Position numbers and translations under genes: made by a program | The notes under the pieces: model-generated | What the model was told of the DNA's origin: nothing | Database searches by the model: none | The model's input: only the letters and a program-made list of their open reading frames with translations | In this document: positions 8,272 through 17,071 of the stretch, piece by piece | How the letters are laid out: every line of letters starts with the position of its first letter | How positions within the stretch are numbered: the stretch's first letter is position 1 | Assembly: GCF_003668995.1 (NCBI RefSeq) | Contig: NZ_CP033068.1 | Span: 248,001-312,000 of the forward strand | Reading direction: 5' to 3' | Source of the DNA: Flavobacterium sp. 140616W15 | GTDB taxonomy: Bacteria > Bacteroidota > Bacteroidia > Flavobacteriales > Flavobacteriaceae | Length of the DNA: 64,000 nucleotides

Positions 8272-8757
8272 ATGGAAAATTTGATTATCAGAAAAATAAT
8301 AAAAGAAGACAATCAGGCTGTGGCACAATTAATAAGAGCAGTTTTTGATGAGTTGAATATCCCGAAAGTAGGAACGGCATATGAAGATCCGTATTTAGAC
8401 TTTATGTTTGAAGAATATAATAAGCCCAAATCAGTTTATTATGTGGTTGAAAACAATGGTAAAATCGTAGGATGTGCAGGAATTGCTCCTTTAGCGAATG
8501 AAGTACCAGTAATTTGTGAGTTGCAAAAGATGTATTTCTTGCCTGAAACTCGTGGCTTAGGAATAGGAAGTAAAATGATGGACAAATGTTTGGAGAGTGC
8601 TAAAAAATTTGGTTTTGAAAATTGTTATATCGAAACAATGCCTTTTATGCATGCGGCCCAAAAATTATATAAAAAATCAGGTTTTGAATATCTTGATGCT
8701 CCAATGGGGAGCACGGGTCATACTTCATGCCCAGTATGGATGTTGAAAAAACTATAA
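8272..8757 (+). CDS. GNAT family N-acetyltransferase
   Basis: A 161-residue GCN5-related acetyltransferase. The acetyl-CoA pyrophosphate-binding motif is RGLGIGSKMM, preceded by the beta-4 strand ICELQKMYFLP, and the C-terminal segment is AAQKLYKKSGFEYL. The substrate is unknown. The frame is open further upstream to a TTG at 8242, but that codon lies inside the -7 promoter element, so ATG 8272 (MENLIIRK) is chosen. It is followed after 4 bp by a lipoprotein gene, which is probably in the same transcript. It is cytosolic. Confidence 0.85.
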   Translation: MENLIIRKIIKEDNQAVAQLIRAVFDELNIPKVGTAYEDPYLDFMFEEYNKPKSVYYVVENNGKIVGCAGIAPLANEVPVICELQKMYFLPETRGLGIGSKMMDKCLESAKKFGFENCYIETMPFMHAAQKLYKKSGFEYLDAPMGSTGHTSCPVWMLKKL

Positions 8758-8761
8758 GCGT

Positions 8762-9571
8762 ATGAAAAAATTAGTTGTTGGAATTGTTTTAATTTCAATC
8801 CTATTGTCGTGTAAAGATTCTAAAGAAGTAAAAATAGAAAAAACTGTTGGAGTTAGTGAAAAACCAATTGTAAAAGATTCTGTTCAAAAAGAAGAAGAAG
8901 TTTCGGATGGAGATTTAAAAAATGACTTTGATATTTTGTTACCTAGAAGTTATAGAAGTTATGAAGGTGAAAATCCTGCTGCTTCTTTAACTAAAGCATG
9001 GATTGATTTATATGAACAGAATGGGGAGTATTATTTAGGGAAGGCAGATTATAAAACAGAAAAAGGATTCGATGAATGTTCTGGAGATTCTTTAATATCA
9101 ATTATTCCTAAAAACAAATCAATTATTTTTATGGATTATCCTAGTTTGAAATTAGGGAAAATACAGTCTTTAAAAATTAATAAAGACAAAATATGGCCAA
9201 CCGAAAAAGTAACTTATATATTTAATAATATCAATTATACTTTGCGTGCCGAAGGCAAAGTGCTTTCTTCTGAAATAGTTTCTACAGATGATAACAAAGA
9301 AGAGGTTTTTAAGAAGGTCGAAAACTATAAGCTTTATCTAACTGCGGGGAATACTTCGGAAAAATTACTTTTAACAGAGCAGTCATTTAACGATACATTT
9401 GTAGTGTTGCTTTTTGTTGGAGATATTGATGGTGATGGAAAATTAGACTTTGTTTTTAGTGCAAATAGGGATTATGAAGAGGAACGAGTAATTTTGTTTC
9501 TTTCATCAAAAGCAAAAAGTGGAGAAGCGATGAAAAGAGTTTCTGAAGTTGCAGTGCAATTTGATTGCTAA
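8762..9571 (+). CDS. Putative lipoprotein of unknown function
   Basis: A 269-residue protein that I do not recognise as a named family. The N-terminus is a lipoprotein signal peptide ending at Cys17 (ISILLSC), followed by Lys-Asp, so it is probably surface or outer-membrane anchored. A charged Glu/Lys-rich linker covers about residues 18-55. Near the C-terminus DIDGDGKLDFVF is a DxDxDG calcium-loop-like motif of the FG-GAP/EF-hand type, so Ca2+ binding is possible. It starts 4 bp after the GNAT stop and precedes prmC by 32 bp, so it is likely part of that transcript. Function cannot be assigned. Confidence 0.8.
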   Translation: MKKLVVGIVLISILLSCKDSKEVKIEKTVGVSEKPIVKDSVQKEEEVSDGDLKNDFDILLPRSYRSYEGENPAASLTKAWIDLYEQNGEYYLGKADYKTEKGFDECSGDSLISIIPKNKSIIFMDYPSLKLGKIQSLKINKDKIWPTEKVTYIFNNINYTLRAEGKVLSSEIVSTDDNKEEVFKKVENYKLYLTAGNTSEKLLLTEQSFNDTFVVLLFVGDIDGDGKLDFVFSANRDYEEERVILFLSSKAKSGEAMKRVSEVAVQFDC

Positions 9572-9603
9572 TTAAGGGCTGCTTTTTAATAACAAATATA
9601 AAA

Positions 9604-10458
9604 ATGAAAATAAAACAATACAGAACGCAATTTATTCAAGAGCTTTCAGGGATTTACGATGTTCTGGAAGTGGAGAGTTTTTTCTATTTAATTTTAGAAG
9701 AGAAACGAAATCTTAAGCAAATAGATTTGGCTTTAAATCCAGATTTGTCTTTTTCAGACGAAGAGATTAAGGATTGGAATATTCTCGTTACTGAATTAAA
9801 AAAGGAAATCCCAATTCAATATTTGTTAGGGAAGACTAATTTCTACGGATTGGATTTTGAGGTAAATCCCAATGTTTTGATTCCGCGACCAGAGACAGAA
9901 GAGTTGGTGGAGTGGATCATATCTAATCATCTTGCAACTCAAAAAAACAAAAGTTTAAAAATTTTAGATATAGGTACAGGAAGTGGTTGTATTGCAATTT
10001 CGTTGGCTAAGAATCTTTCTGAGGCTCAGGTTTTTGCGATTGATGTTTCAGAAGGAGCTTTGGCTACAGCCAAAAGGAATGCTATTTCTAATGACGTTTC
10101 GGTTACTTTTTTGCATCGAAATATTCTGGAAACTGATGATTTAATGCAGGAATTTGATGTTATTGTATCGAATCCGCCTTATGTTCGAAATTTAGAAAAA
10201 GAGGAAATTAAGAAGAATGTTTTAGATAATGAGCCTCATTTGGCGCTTTTTGTAGCCGATAATAATGCATTGATTTTTTACAGAAAAATAGCAGAATTGG
10301 CACAGAAAAATTTAGTAAAAAATGGAAGCCTTTATTTTGAAATCAATCAATATTTAGGCAAAGAAACAGCTGAGTTGCTCGAGAATTTAGGCTTTAAAAA
10401 CATCGAATTGCGCAAGGATATTTATGATAATGATAGGATGATTTTTTGTGTGAAATAA
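9604..10458 (+). CDS. prmC: Peptide chain release factor N5-glutamine methyltransferase
   Basis: PrmC (HemK), 284 residues from ATG 9604. It methylates the Gln of the GGQ loop in release factors RF1/RF2. The N-terminal helical domain is followed by IPRPETE (93-99), the SAM-binding DIGTGSG (122-128) and the catalytic NPPY (190-193). A longer frame from TTG 9565 would add MLIKGCFLITNIK, which does not resemble the family, so ATG 9604 is preferred. It is convergent with the permease gene, with a hairpin between them. Confidence 0.95.
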   Translation: MKIKQYRTQFIQELSGIYDVLEVESFFYLILEEKRNLKQIDLALNPDLSFSDEEIKDWNILVTELKKEIPIQYLLGKTNFYGLDFEVNPNVLIPRPETEELVEWIISNHLATQKNKSLKILDIGTGSGCIAISLAKNLSEAQVFAIDVSEGALATAKRNAISNDVSVTFLHRNILETDDLMQEFDVIVSNPPYVRNLEKEEIKKNVLDNEPHLALFVADNNALIFYRKIAELAQKNLVKNGSLYFEINQYLGKETAELLENLGFKNIELRKDIYDNDRMIFCVK

Positions 10459-10501
10459 ATTTTTTGTTTTGTGAAAAGTGAAAAGTAAAATGAGAGTTTC
10501 C

Positions 10502-10525
10502 TCCAAGGTTTTCTGTAACCTTGGA
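10502..10525. terminator. Hairpin between convergent prmC and permease gene
   Basis: A 9-bp stem TCCAAGGTT/AACCTTGGA with loop ttctgt. There is no good T tract on either side, so it could be an inefficient bidirectional terminator or simply an inverted repeat. Confidence 0.4.
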
Positions 10526-10550
10526 AGAAATACTACGACTGTAAACTGAA

Positions 10551-11795
10551 TTATTCGTAGCGTAAAGCTTCGATAGGGTCAAGTTTGGATGCTTTTATTG
10601 CTGGATATAATCCTGACACAATGGTAACTACAAAACTGGTGCTGAAAGCAGCGAAAATTGCCATCCAAGGAATTACGAATACAAATTTCATTGCAGATGC
10701 AAATGCAAAACCAACCAGGATTCCTAGAATAATTCCGATTAAACCACCTAATTGTCCTATGAGTAAGGTTTCGATAAAGAATTGTACGGCAACCGTCGAC
10801 TTTTTAGCTCCCAAAGCTTTACGAACACCGATTTCGCGGGTACGCTCTGTTACCGATACGATCATGATATTCATTAAAGCAATCGATGAACCTAAAATAG
10901 TAATGATACTAATAGCCCATGCTGCTAAGCCAAGGTATTGTGTGATACTGAGGATGCGATTGATAAGATCATCGCTTCGTACTACGCCAAAATTATTATC
11001 GCGTATGGGGCTTAATTTTCGAACGCGACGCATGGTACTTGTTGCATTATCGATAGCTTGATCTAGTAATTCTTTTTTAGAAACCATTACGCTTATCGTA
11101 TAATTTATGTTTGGTGCTGTAAATAAAGAACGGGCTACTTGTATCGGAATTAGTACGCGTAAATCCTGACTGTTTCCAAATGTGGATCCTTTTTCTTTTA
11201 ATACGCCAATAACTTTAAATCGTGCGCCACGAATAGAAATAATTTTATCAATTGGATTTACGTCTTTTAATAATCCTTTCATGAAATCAGAGCCTAATAT
11301 ACATACGTAAGTATTGTTCTCGATATCAAACTGATTGAAGGTTCTACCTATGCTAGTTTCTAAGCCTGAGTTACCAATAAAGTGCTCGTCGACACCTAGA
11401 ACTTTAATTTCGGGATCGGTTTTAGTGGATAGGTATTTTACTTCGGCGGTAGAAGTTGCTGTAAATGAAAGCGATGTTTCGGTAAATGGGTATTTGAATT
11501 TGTTTTTGAAAGCGACAGCTTCGGGATACGAAATGATAGGGTTTATAATTTCTCTTTCGTTTCCACCACGATTTCTAACTTCGTTTTCGTATTGATTAAT
11601 ATTGAAGGTATTTGCTCCCATAGAAGCAAAATCGGTAGAAATGGTATTTTCTAAAGCCGAAACTACGGTTAGAATTCCAACTAAAGCAGTGATGCCGATT
11701 GCAATAATTAAAACGGTAAGAATCGTTCGTAATAATTGAGTTCGGATCGAACCAAATGCAATTCGGATATTTTCTTTGAATAATTTTAGCATCAT
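10551..11795 (-). CDS. ABC transporter permease, MacB/FtsX type
   Basis: A 414-residue inner-membrane permease. One transmembrane helix near residues 22-45 is followed by a large periplasmic MacB-type domain. A C-terminal FtsX core has three helices and the conserved [17 protein letters not shown] coupling segment. Such permeases act with a LolD/MacB-like ATPase in lipoprotein release, peptide or macrolide efflux, or outer-membrane stress pathways. No ATPase is adjacent. The LolD-like ATPase at 60568-61260 would fit but is far away. The start codon is ATG 11795 or the next codon, ATG 11792. A weak TATTTTCG promoter-like element lies just upstream. Confidence 0.9.
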   Translation of the reverse strand: MMLKLFKENIRIAFGSIRTQLLRTILTVLIIAIGITALVGILTVVSALENTISTDFASMGANTFNINQYENEVRNRGGNEREIINPIISYPEAVAFKNKFKYPFTETSLSFTATSTAEVKYLSTKTDPEIKVLGVDEHFIGNSGLETSIGRTFNQFDIENNTYVCILGSDFMKGLLKDVNPIDKIISIRGARFKVIGVLKEKGSTFGNSQDLRVLIPIQVARSLFTAPNINYTISVMVSKKELLDQAIDNATSTMRRVRKLSPIRDNNFGVVRSDDLINRILSITQYLGLAAWAISIITILGSSIALMNIMIVSVTERTREIGVRKALGAKKSTVAVQFFIETLLIGQLGGLIGIILGILVGFAFASAMKFVFVIPWMAIFAAFSTSFVVTIVSGLYPAIKASKLDPIEALRYE

Positions 11796-11939
11796 ACTAG
11801 TTTGTCACGAAAATACAATTTTTGTTACAAGTTTGTTTTAGAAGAGTCATTATTTATTTTAAAATTGAGATATTTGCATTCGATTTACAATTCTGAGAAA
11901 TCTGAAACTATAAGTCTAAAATTTAAAATACCAAATTAA

Positions 11940-13313
11940 ATGGCATCAAAACCTAGTATTCCTAAAGGAACCAGAGATTTTTCACCAACCGAGGTGGCAA
12001 AGCGTCAATATATTATTCAAATTATAAGAAGTAATTTCGAGAAATTTGGTTTTCAACCAATAGAAACGCCTTCATTTGAAAATTCGGAAACCTTAATGGG
12101 TAAATATGGCGAAGAAGGTGATCGCTTGATTTTTAAAATATTGAATTCAGGTGACTATTTGTCTAAAGCAAACGAAGCGCATTTAGAAGCAAAAGACAGT
12201 ACGAAATTAACTTCTAGTATTTCTGAAAAAGCCTTACGTTATGATTTAACTGTTCCTTTTGCAAGATATGTGGTACAGCACCAAAACGAAATTGAATTTC
12301 CTTTTAAAAGGTATCAGATTCAGCCAGTTTGGCGTGCAGATCGTCCGCAGAAAGGACGTTTTAGAGAATTTTTCCAGTGTGATGCCGATGTTGTTGGTTC
12401 AAAATCATTGTGGCAGGAAGTAGAGTTGGTACAATTATATGATACTGTTTTTACTTCTTTGGGGTTAAGCGGTGTAACAATAAAAATTAACAACCGAAAA
12501 ATATTATCTGGAATTGCAGAAGTTATTGGAGCTTCGGATAAATTAATTGATTTCACAGTTGCATTAGATAAGCTTGATAAAATAGGTGAAGATGGTGTGA
12601 AAAAAGAAATGATGGAGAAAGGAATTTCGGAAGAAGCCCTTGTAAAAGTGCAACCATTATTTAGTTTTACAGGAACTATTTCAGATAAAATTAATCAGCT
12701 TTCTGATTTATTAGCTTCTTCAGAAGAAGGGATGAAAGGAGTAGAGGAATTGCGATTTATATGTGACAATGTTTCTAGTTTAGGGTTGTCTACTGCAATC
12801 TTAGATTTGGATGTTACTCTTGCTCGTGGCCTCAACTATTACACAGGAGCAATTTTTGAAGTTGGTGCGCCAAAAACGGTTGCAATGGGATCTATTGGCG
12901 GTGGCGGAAGATACGATGATTTAACTGGTATTTTTGGATTGAAAAATATGAGTGGTGTTGGAATATCTTTTGGATTAGATCGTATTTATTTAGTGTTAGA
13001 GGAGTTGCAATTGTTTCCTGAAACTGTTACAGCAACTTCAAAAGCTTTGTTTATAAACTATGGTGATAAAGAAGCATTTTATGCGCTAAAAGCCATTCAG
13101 GAATTAAGAAAAGAAGATATTAAAGTTGAATTATATCCTGAGAATGTAAAGGTAGGAAAACAGTTTCAGCATGCGGATAAACGTGCAATTCCTTTTGCGG
13201 TTATTGTTGGTGATGTAGAAATGGAATCAAATTTGTATTCGCTTAAAAATTTGCTAACAGGCGAACAAGTTTCGGTTGATTTAGAGGGATTAAAGAAAGC
13301 ATTATTGGTATAA
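11940..13313 (+). CDS. hisS: Histidyl-tRNA synthetase
   Basis: A class II aminoacyl-tRNA synthetase of 457 residues. It opens with KGTRDF. The catalytic core shows [10 protein letters not shown], the motif 2 region [17 protein letters not shown], the histidine-binding [12 protein letters not shown], and [14 protein letters not shown] and GISFGLDR (motif 3) segments. A C-terminal anticodon-binding domain occupies about the last 90 residues. It charges tRNA-His. The gene stands alone on the plus strand, divergent from the permease, and is followed by a palindromic repeat that may end transcription. Confidence 0.97.
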   Translation: MASKPSIPKGTRDFSPTEVAKRQYIIQIIRSNFEKFGFQPIETPSFENSETLMGKYGEEGDRLIFKILNSGDYLSKANEAHLEAKDSTKLTSSISEKALRYDLTVPFARYVVQHQNEIEFPFKRYQIQPVWRADRPQKGRFREFFQCDADVVGSKSLWQEVELVQLYDTVFTSLGLSGVTIKINNRKILSGIAEVIGASDKLIDFTVALDKLDKIGEDGVKKEMMEKGISEEALVKVQPLFSFTGTISDKINQLSDLLASSEEGMKGVEELRFICDNVSSLGLSTAILDLDVTLARGLNYYTGAIFEVGAPKTVAMGSIGGGGRYDDLTGIFGLKNMSGVGISFGLDRIYLVLEELQLFPETVTATSKALFINYGDKEAFYALKAIQELRKEDIKVELYPENVKVGKQFQHADKRAIPFAVIVGDVEMESNLYSLKNLLTGEQVSVDLEGLKKALLV

Positions 13314-13319
13314 GAGTTT

Positions 13320-13457
13320 AACCGCAAAGTGCGCTAAGATTTAATTTTACTCACGCATAGAAAACACAAAGTTCGCAAAGCTAGATCAATACAAAGCTTT
13401 GTGAACTTTGTGTTTTTATAAAACTATATTTTTAAAAACTTGATGGTCTTTGCGGTT
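13320..13457. repeat. 138-bp palindromic intergenic element with AACCGCAAAG ends
   Basis: The outer ends are perfect 10-bp inverted repeats, AACCGCAAAG and CTTTGCGGTT. Inside lies a second inverted repeat of 21 bp (13362-13382 against 13395-13415), 20 of 21 matching, with a 12-nt loop. Related words (cgcaaagct, aactttgtg, tttgcggtta) recur at 35903-36397, so this looks like one member of a dispersed, non-coding repeat family. It also follows hisS and could fold as a terminator. Confidence 0.7.
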
Positions 13458-13619
13458 ATTTCACAAAGTTTTTGTTTTGATTAAAGAATGTAAAATCCAC
13501 AAAGTTCTGGAGGTGATTGTGTTAGTGGATTGTTGGGATTTATTAGCTTAAATCTTTTCAAATTTGCGTGAAATAATTGGTGAGAAAGAAAAAAAAGCGT
13601 TTAATTTGCGGCTCTAGTT

Positions 13620-13690
13620 ACGGGCGTAGTTCAAGGGTAGAATAGCGGTCTCCAAAACCGTTGATGGGGGTTCGAATCCCTCCGCCCGTG
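13620..13690 (+). tRNA. tRNA-Trp (anticodon CCA)
   Basis: The cloverleaf folds cleanly. The acceptor ACGGGCG pairs with CGCCCGT. The D stem is GTTC/GAAT and the anticodon stem GCGGT/ACCGT has loop CTCCAAA, giving anticodon CCA. The T stem GGGGG/CCCTC has loop TTCGAAT. Discriminator base G73 agrees with Trp identity. The 3' CCA is not encoded. A near-promoter TTAATTTG lies about 25 bp upstream, and a strong terminator lies about 50 bp downstream. Confidence 0.96.
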
Positions 13691-13740
13691 CAATTACTTT
13701 GACAGAGGCTTTCAGTTAGAAGGTGTAAAAAAAGCAAAAA

Positions 13741-13773
13741 AAAGCTTCGTCTATTAGGCGAAGCTTTTTTTAT
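13741..13773 (+). terminator. Intrinsic terminator after tRNA-Trp
   Basis: An 11-bp stem AAAGCTTCGTC/GGCGAAGCTTT with a 5-nt loop (tatta), followed by a T run. It sits where the tRNA transcript should end. Confidence 0.85.
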
Positions 13774-14012
13774 TATAGTAAAGTTGAATTAATAATTTAT
13801 TATAAAAGCCGAAGGCTAACCTTTGATTCAATTTTAATAGATAATAATAACGATTTTGTTATTACCTCAAATGTATTTAATCCTGAAGGTAATTCTCTTA
13901 AAATTATATTAATTTTTTGAGAATATCATTGCTTTAGATGGATTAAATAGTGGCTGAATAAAATGAATATTTGTCAAAAGATGACAATTTGACATTTTAT
14001 AAGATTTGGCAG

Positions 14013-14020
14013 TACTTTTG
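14013..14020 (+). promoter_or_regulatory. TAnnTTTG -7 element for grpE-dnaJ
   Basis: TACTTTTG matches the Bacteroidota -7 consensus exactly, and a TTG at 13989-13991 lies 21 bp upstream as a -33 element. The predicted transcription start is about 18-20 nt before the grpE ATG. No CIRCE heat-shock operator (TTAGCACTC inverted repeat) is visible here. Confidence 0.65.
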
Positions 14021-14043
14021 CAATCCATAGAAAAGAATAAAAA

Positions 14044-14622
14044 ATGAAGTTTAAGAATATTTTTAAAAATAAAAGTAATATGACTACGGAGAATACAGAA
14101 ATCGATCAAGAAATAGATGACGTAACGTTAGAGAATAATGCCAATGGCGAACAAATTATTATTGAGGAATTAAGTGTAGAAGAACAATTAGCTCAAGACT
14201 TAGCCAAAGAAAAAGATAAATTCTTGAGATTGTTTGCTGAGTTTGAAAATTACAAAAAAAGAACTTCAAAAGAAAGAATGGATTTGTTTAAAACCGCTAA
14301 TCAAGAGGTGTTGTTAGCAATGCTTCCTGTATTAGATGATTTTGACAGAGCAATGGTTGAAATCAGCAAATCTAATGATGAAACATTGACTAAAGGAGTT
14401 GAGCTAATTCACGAAAAACTAAAAAGCACTTTAGTTGCTAAAGGTTTAGAGCAAATTGAAGTGAGAGCAGGAGATGCATTTAATGCAGATTATGCAGAAG
14501 CTATTACTCAAATTCCAGCACCTTCAGATAAATTGAAGGGTAAAATCGTTGATGTTATAGAAAAAGGATACAAATTAGGAGACAAAATTATTCGTTTTCC
14601 TAAAGTTGTCGTTGGAAACTAA
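14044..14622 (+). CDS. grpE: Nucleotide exchange factor GrpE
   Basis: The GrpE co-chaperone, 192 residues, promotes ADP release from DnaK. An acidic N-terminal tail precedes the long dimerising helix (LRLFAEFENYKKRTSKER), which leads to the four-helix region (LLAMLPVLDDFDRAM). A beta-rich C-terminal domain ends with DKIIRFPKVVVGN. Start is ATG 14044; a second in-frame ATG at 14080 (MTTENTE) would also leave the fold intact. It is followed 96 bp later by dnaJ, so the pair forms a heat-shock co-chaperone unit. dnaK is not in the window. Confidence 0.95.
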   Translation: MKFKNIFKNKSNMTTENTEIDQEIDDVTLENNANGEQIIIEELSVEEQLAQDLAKEKDKFLRLFAEFENYKKRTSKERMDLFKTANQEVLLAMLPVLDDFDRAMVEISKSNDETLTKGVELIHEKLKSTLVAKGLEQIEVRAGDAFNADYAEAITQIPAPSDKLKGKIVDVIEKGYKLGDKIIRFPKVVVGN

Positions 14623-14718
14623 AATAACAAATTATAAATCCCAAATCCCAAATAGATAGTTTTGAATTTTCAGAATTGAGTTATTTATTGGGTTTTGTTT
14701 TTTGGAATTTAAACAATT

Positions 14719-15834
14719 ATGAAAAAAGATTTTTACGAAATATTAGGCATTTCAAAAAATGCGGATGCTGCTGAGATTAAAAAAGCGTACCGTAAATGTG
14801 CGTTAAAATATCATCCGGATAAAAATCCGGATAATAAAGAGGCAGAAGAGAACTTCAAATTGGCTGCAGAAGCATATGAAGTTTTAAGCGACCCTAATAA
14901 AAAAGCCAAATACGACCAATACGGACACCAAGCCTTTGATGGTTCAGGTGGTTTTGGAGGTGGTGGACATGGTGGCATGAATATGGATGACATATTCAGT
15001 CAGTTTGGCGACATCTTCGGAGGCGGATTTGGTGGTTTCGGAGGAGGCGGTGGCGGAGGCCCTCGTCGTACTAAAGGAAGTAATCTTAGAATTAAAGTTA
15101 AATTAACTTTAGAAGAGATTGCAAATGGTGTTGAGAAAAAAGTAAAAGTAAAACGTAAGGTTCAAGCCAAAGGGGTTACTTATAAAACATGTTCTACATG
15201 TAATGGTCAAGGGCAGGTAATGCGTGTGACTAATACTATTTTAGGTAGAATGCAATCCGCTTCGACTTGTCCAAGTTGTGGAGGTTCTGGTCAGATTTTA
15301 GATAAAAAACCTGCCAATGCAGATTCGCAAGGAATGGTTCAGGAAGATGAAACTGTATCAATCAAAATTCCTGCAGGAGTTGTTGATGGAATGCAGTTAA
15401 AAGTTTCTGGTAAAGGAAACGATGCGCCAGGAAATAGCGTACCAGGTGATTTAATTGTTGCAATTGAAGAACTTGAGCACGAATTACTGAAGCGTGAAGG
15501 AGAAAATTTACATTACGATTTATATATAAGTTTTCCAGAAGCTGTTTTAGGTATCTCAAAAGATATTGAAGCTATTAACGGAAAAGTACGAATTAAATTA
15601 GAAGAAGGAATTCAATCTGGGAAAATTCTGAGATTGAAAGGAAAAGGAATTCCAAGTATCAATGGATACGGAAATGGAGATTTATTAGTGCATGTAAATG
15701 TTTGGACACCAAAAACATTAAGCAAAGAGCAAAAACAGTTCTTTGAAAATGCTTTGAATGACGAACATTTTACTCCGCATCCTGAGAAAACGGATAAATC
15801 ATTTTTTGAAAAAGTAAAAGATATGTTTTCATAA
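14719..15834 (+). CDS. dnaJ: Chaperone protein DnaJ
   Basis: An Hsp40 co-chaperone of 371 residues. The J domain has HPD at 32-34. The Gly/Phe-rich region spans about 74-114. A zinc-binding segment and two C-terminal substrate-binding beta domains ([19 protein letters not shown]) follow, ending in [10 protein letters not shown]. The zinc segment has only two CxxCxGxG motifs (Cys158/161 and Cys184/187), where E. coli DnaJ has four. I recall the same short form in other flavobacterial DnaJ, so it is more likely a lineage trait than damage. It partners DnaK and GrpE. Confidence 0.96.
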   Translation: MKKDFYEILGISKNADAAEIKKAYRKCALKYHPDKNPDNKEAEENFKLAAEAYEVLSDPNKKAKYDQYGHQAFDGSGGFGGGGHGGMNMDDIFSQFGDIFGGGFGGFGGGGGGGPRRTKGSNLRIKVKLTLEEIANGVEKKVKVKRKVQAKGVTYKTCSTCNGQGQVMRVTNTILGRMQSASTCPSCGGSGQILDKKPANADSQGMVQEDETVSIKIPAGVVDGMQLKVSGKGNDAPGNSVPGDLIVAIEELEHELLKREGENLHYDLYISFPEAVLGISKDIEAINGKVRIKLEEGIQSGKILRLKGKGIPSINGYGNGDLLVHVNVWTPKTLSKEQKQFFENALNDEHFTPHPEKTDKSFFEKVKDMFS

Positions 15835-15873
15835 ACAATCTTAATCTTTTGTAAAACGTTATAATTAATTTAC

Positions 15874-15911
15874 AACCCGTCTTAAACTTTGTTTAAGACG
15901 GGTTTTTTTTT
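15874..15911 (+). terminator. Intrinsic terminator after dnaJ
   Basis: A perfect 14-bp stem AACCCGTCTTAAAC/GTTTAAGACGGGTT with a 3-nt loop and a run of nine T, 40 bp after the dnaJ stop. Confidence 0.92.
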
Positions 15912-16003
15912 GTAACAATATGAAGTATTCGCTACTAATTATTTACTTTTACACACGCGAGGCCAAAAAGGCCATATTGATTTAGTAAATCCAAAAAAAA
16001 AGC

Positions 16004-16923
16004 ATGAGCAACTTACTCGAAGTACATAATGTCGTAAAACAATACGGTGATTATGTTGCGCTTAATGAAGTTTCATTAAATGTTCCTAAAGGTAGTATTT
16101 ACGGACTGTTAGGGCCCAATGGAGCAGGAAAAACATCACTTATACGAATTATAAATCAGATTACTTATCCAGATAGTGGACAGGTGATTCTTGATGGCGA
16201 AAAATTAGACCCAAAACATGTTCAACATATTGGATACCTTCCTGAAGAAAGAGGTTTGTATAGTTCTATGAAAGTAGGAGAGCAATGTTTGTATTTGGCT
16301 CAGATGAAAGGATTGTCTAAAGCCGAAGCTAAAAAACAATTGGAATATTGGTTTGATAGATTAGAGATACAAGGATGGTGGAACAAAAAAGTTCAGGAAT
16401 TGTCAAAAGGAATGGCACAGAAAATCCAATTTGTAGTTTGTGTATTGCATAAACCAAAATTGTTGATTTTTGATGAGCCATTTTCAGGTTTTGATCCAGT
16501 TAATGCCAATGTCATAAAAGATGAAATTTTGGCATTAAAAGAACAAGGGGCAACAATTATTTTTCGACACACCGAATGGAAAGTGTAGAAGAACTTTGTG
16601 ATCATATTGCTTTGATTCATAAATCGAATAAACTGATTGAAGGAAAATTGGTTGATGTAAAAAGACAATTTAAGACAAATAGTTTTGAGGTTGGTATATT
16701 GACAAATAACGTCGAAGGTTTGATGTATGATATTACACAAAAATTCACTGTTTTGCCTGCAAATTTTAAATCATTAGGAGATGAATTAAAACTAGAAATT
16801 CAAATAAATAACGCTACTCCAAATGAATTATTGAATATATTGACACAACGCGGACAAGTGACACATTTTGTTGAGAAAATTCCAAGTGTAAACGATATTT
16901 TTATTCAAACAGTAACGAAATAG
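16004..16923 (+). pseudogene. ABC-2 type exporter ATP-binding protein, frameshifted at the H-loop
   Basis: Two overlapping frames (16004-16588 and 16576-16923) together give an ATPase of about 306 residues of the NatA/ABC-2 exporter class. Walker A is GPNGAGKT (37-44), the signature is LSKGMAQK, and Walker B LLIFDEPFSG is in the first frame. After Phe187 the frame should read S-T-H-R-M-E-S-V-E-E, with the switch His of the H-loop. Instead the T5 run at 16560-16564 lacks one T, producing RHTEWKV and a stop. Restoring one T joins both frames exactly. The downstream gene is the matching ABC-2 permease. As written the ATPase would be inactive, so this is a sequencing error or recent inactivation. 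An imperfect promoter TACTTTTA lies at 15944-15951. Confidence 0.85.
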
Positions 16924-17062
16924 ATTGTTAGACTTGCTTAGATTTTTGGACTACTTAGGTTAATCTTAAAATCTAATAAGCCCAAGAAAGTCTAGAGAAA
17001 TCAAAAAATGAATAATCAAATAATCTAAGCAAGTCTAAGTAGTCTAAAAATCTAACAATCTA
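16921..17062. repeat. 142-bp inverted-repeat element between ABC ATPase and permease
   Basis: Perfect 12-bp inverted ends, TAGATTGTTAGA and TCTAACAATCTA, flank blocks that also pair in part (cttgcttag with ctaagcaag, and ctacttag with ctaagtag). It has no coding potential. It fills the whole gap between the two genes of one exporter, starting at the ATPase stop codon. It may be a small non-autonomous repeat or an RNA structure that tunes expression of the permease. Confidence 0.65.
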
Positions 17063-17071
17063 AAATAAAAA

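Noticed and set aside
10551..11795. MacB-type permease and the LolD-like ATPase (60568-61260) as one transporter
   Set aside because: The classes match, but 49 kb separate them and nothing else links them. It is noted only as possible.
15944..15951. Promoter-like TACTTTTA upstream of the ABC ATPase
   Set aside because: It misses the last base of TAnnTTTG and no -33 TTG is at the right distance. It is mentioned only in the gene entry.
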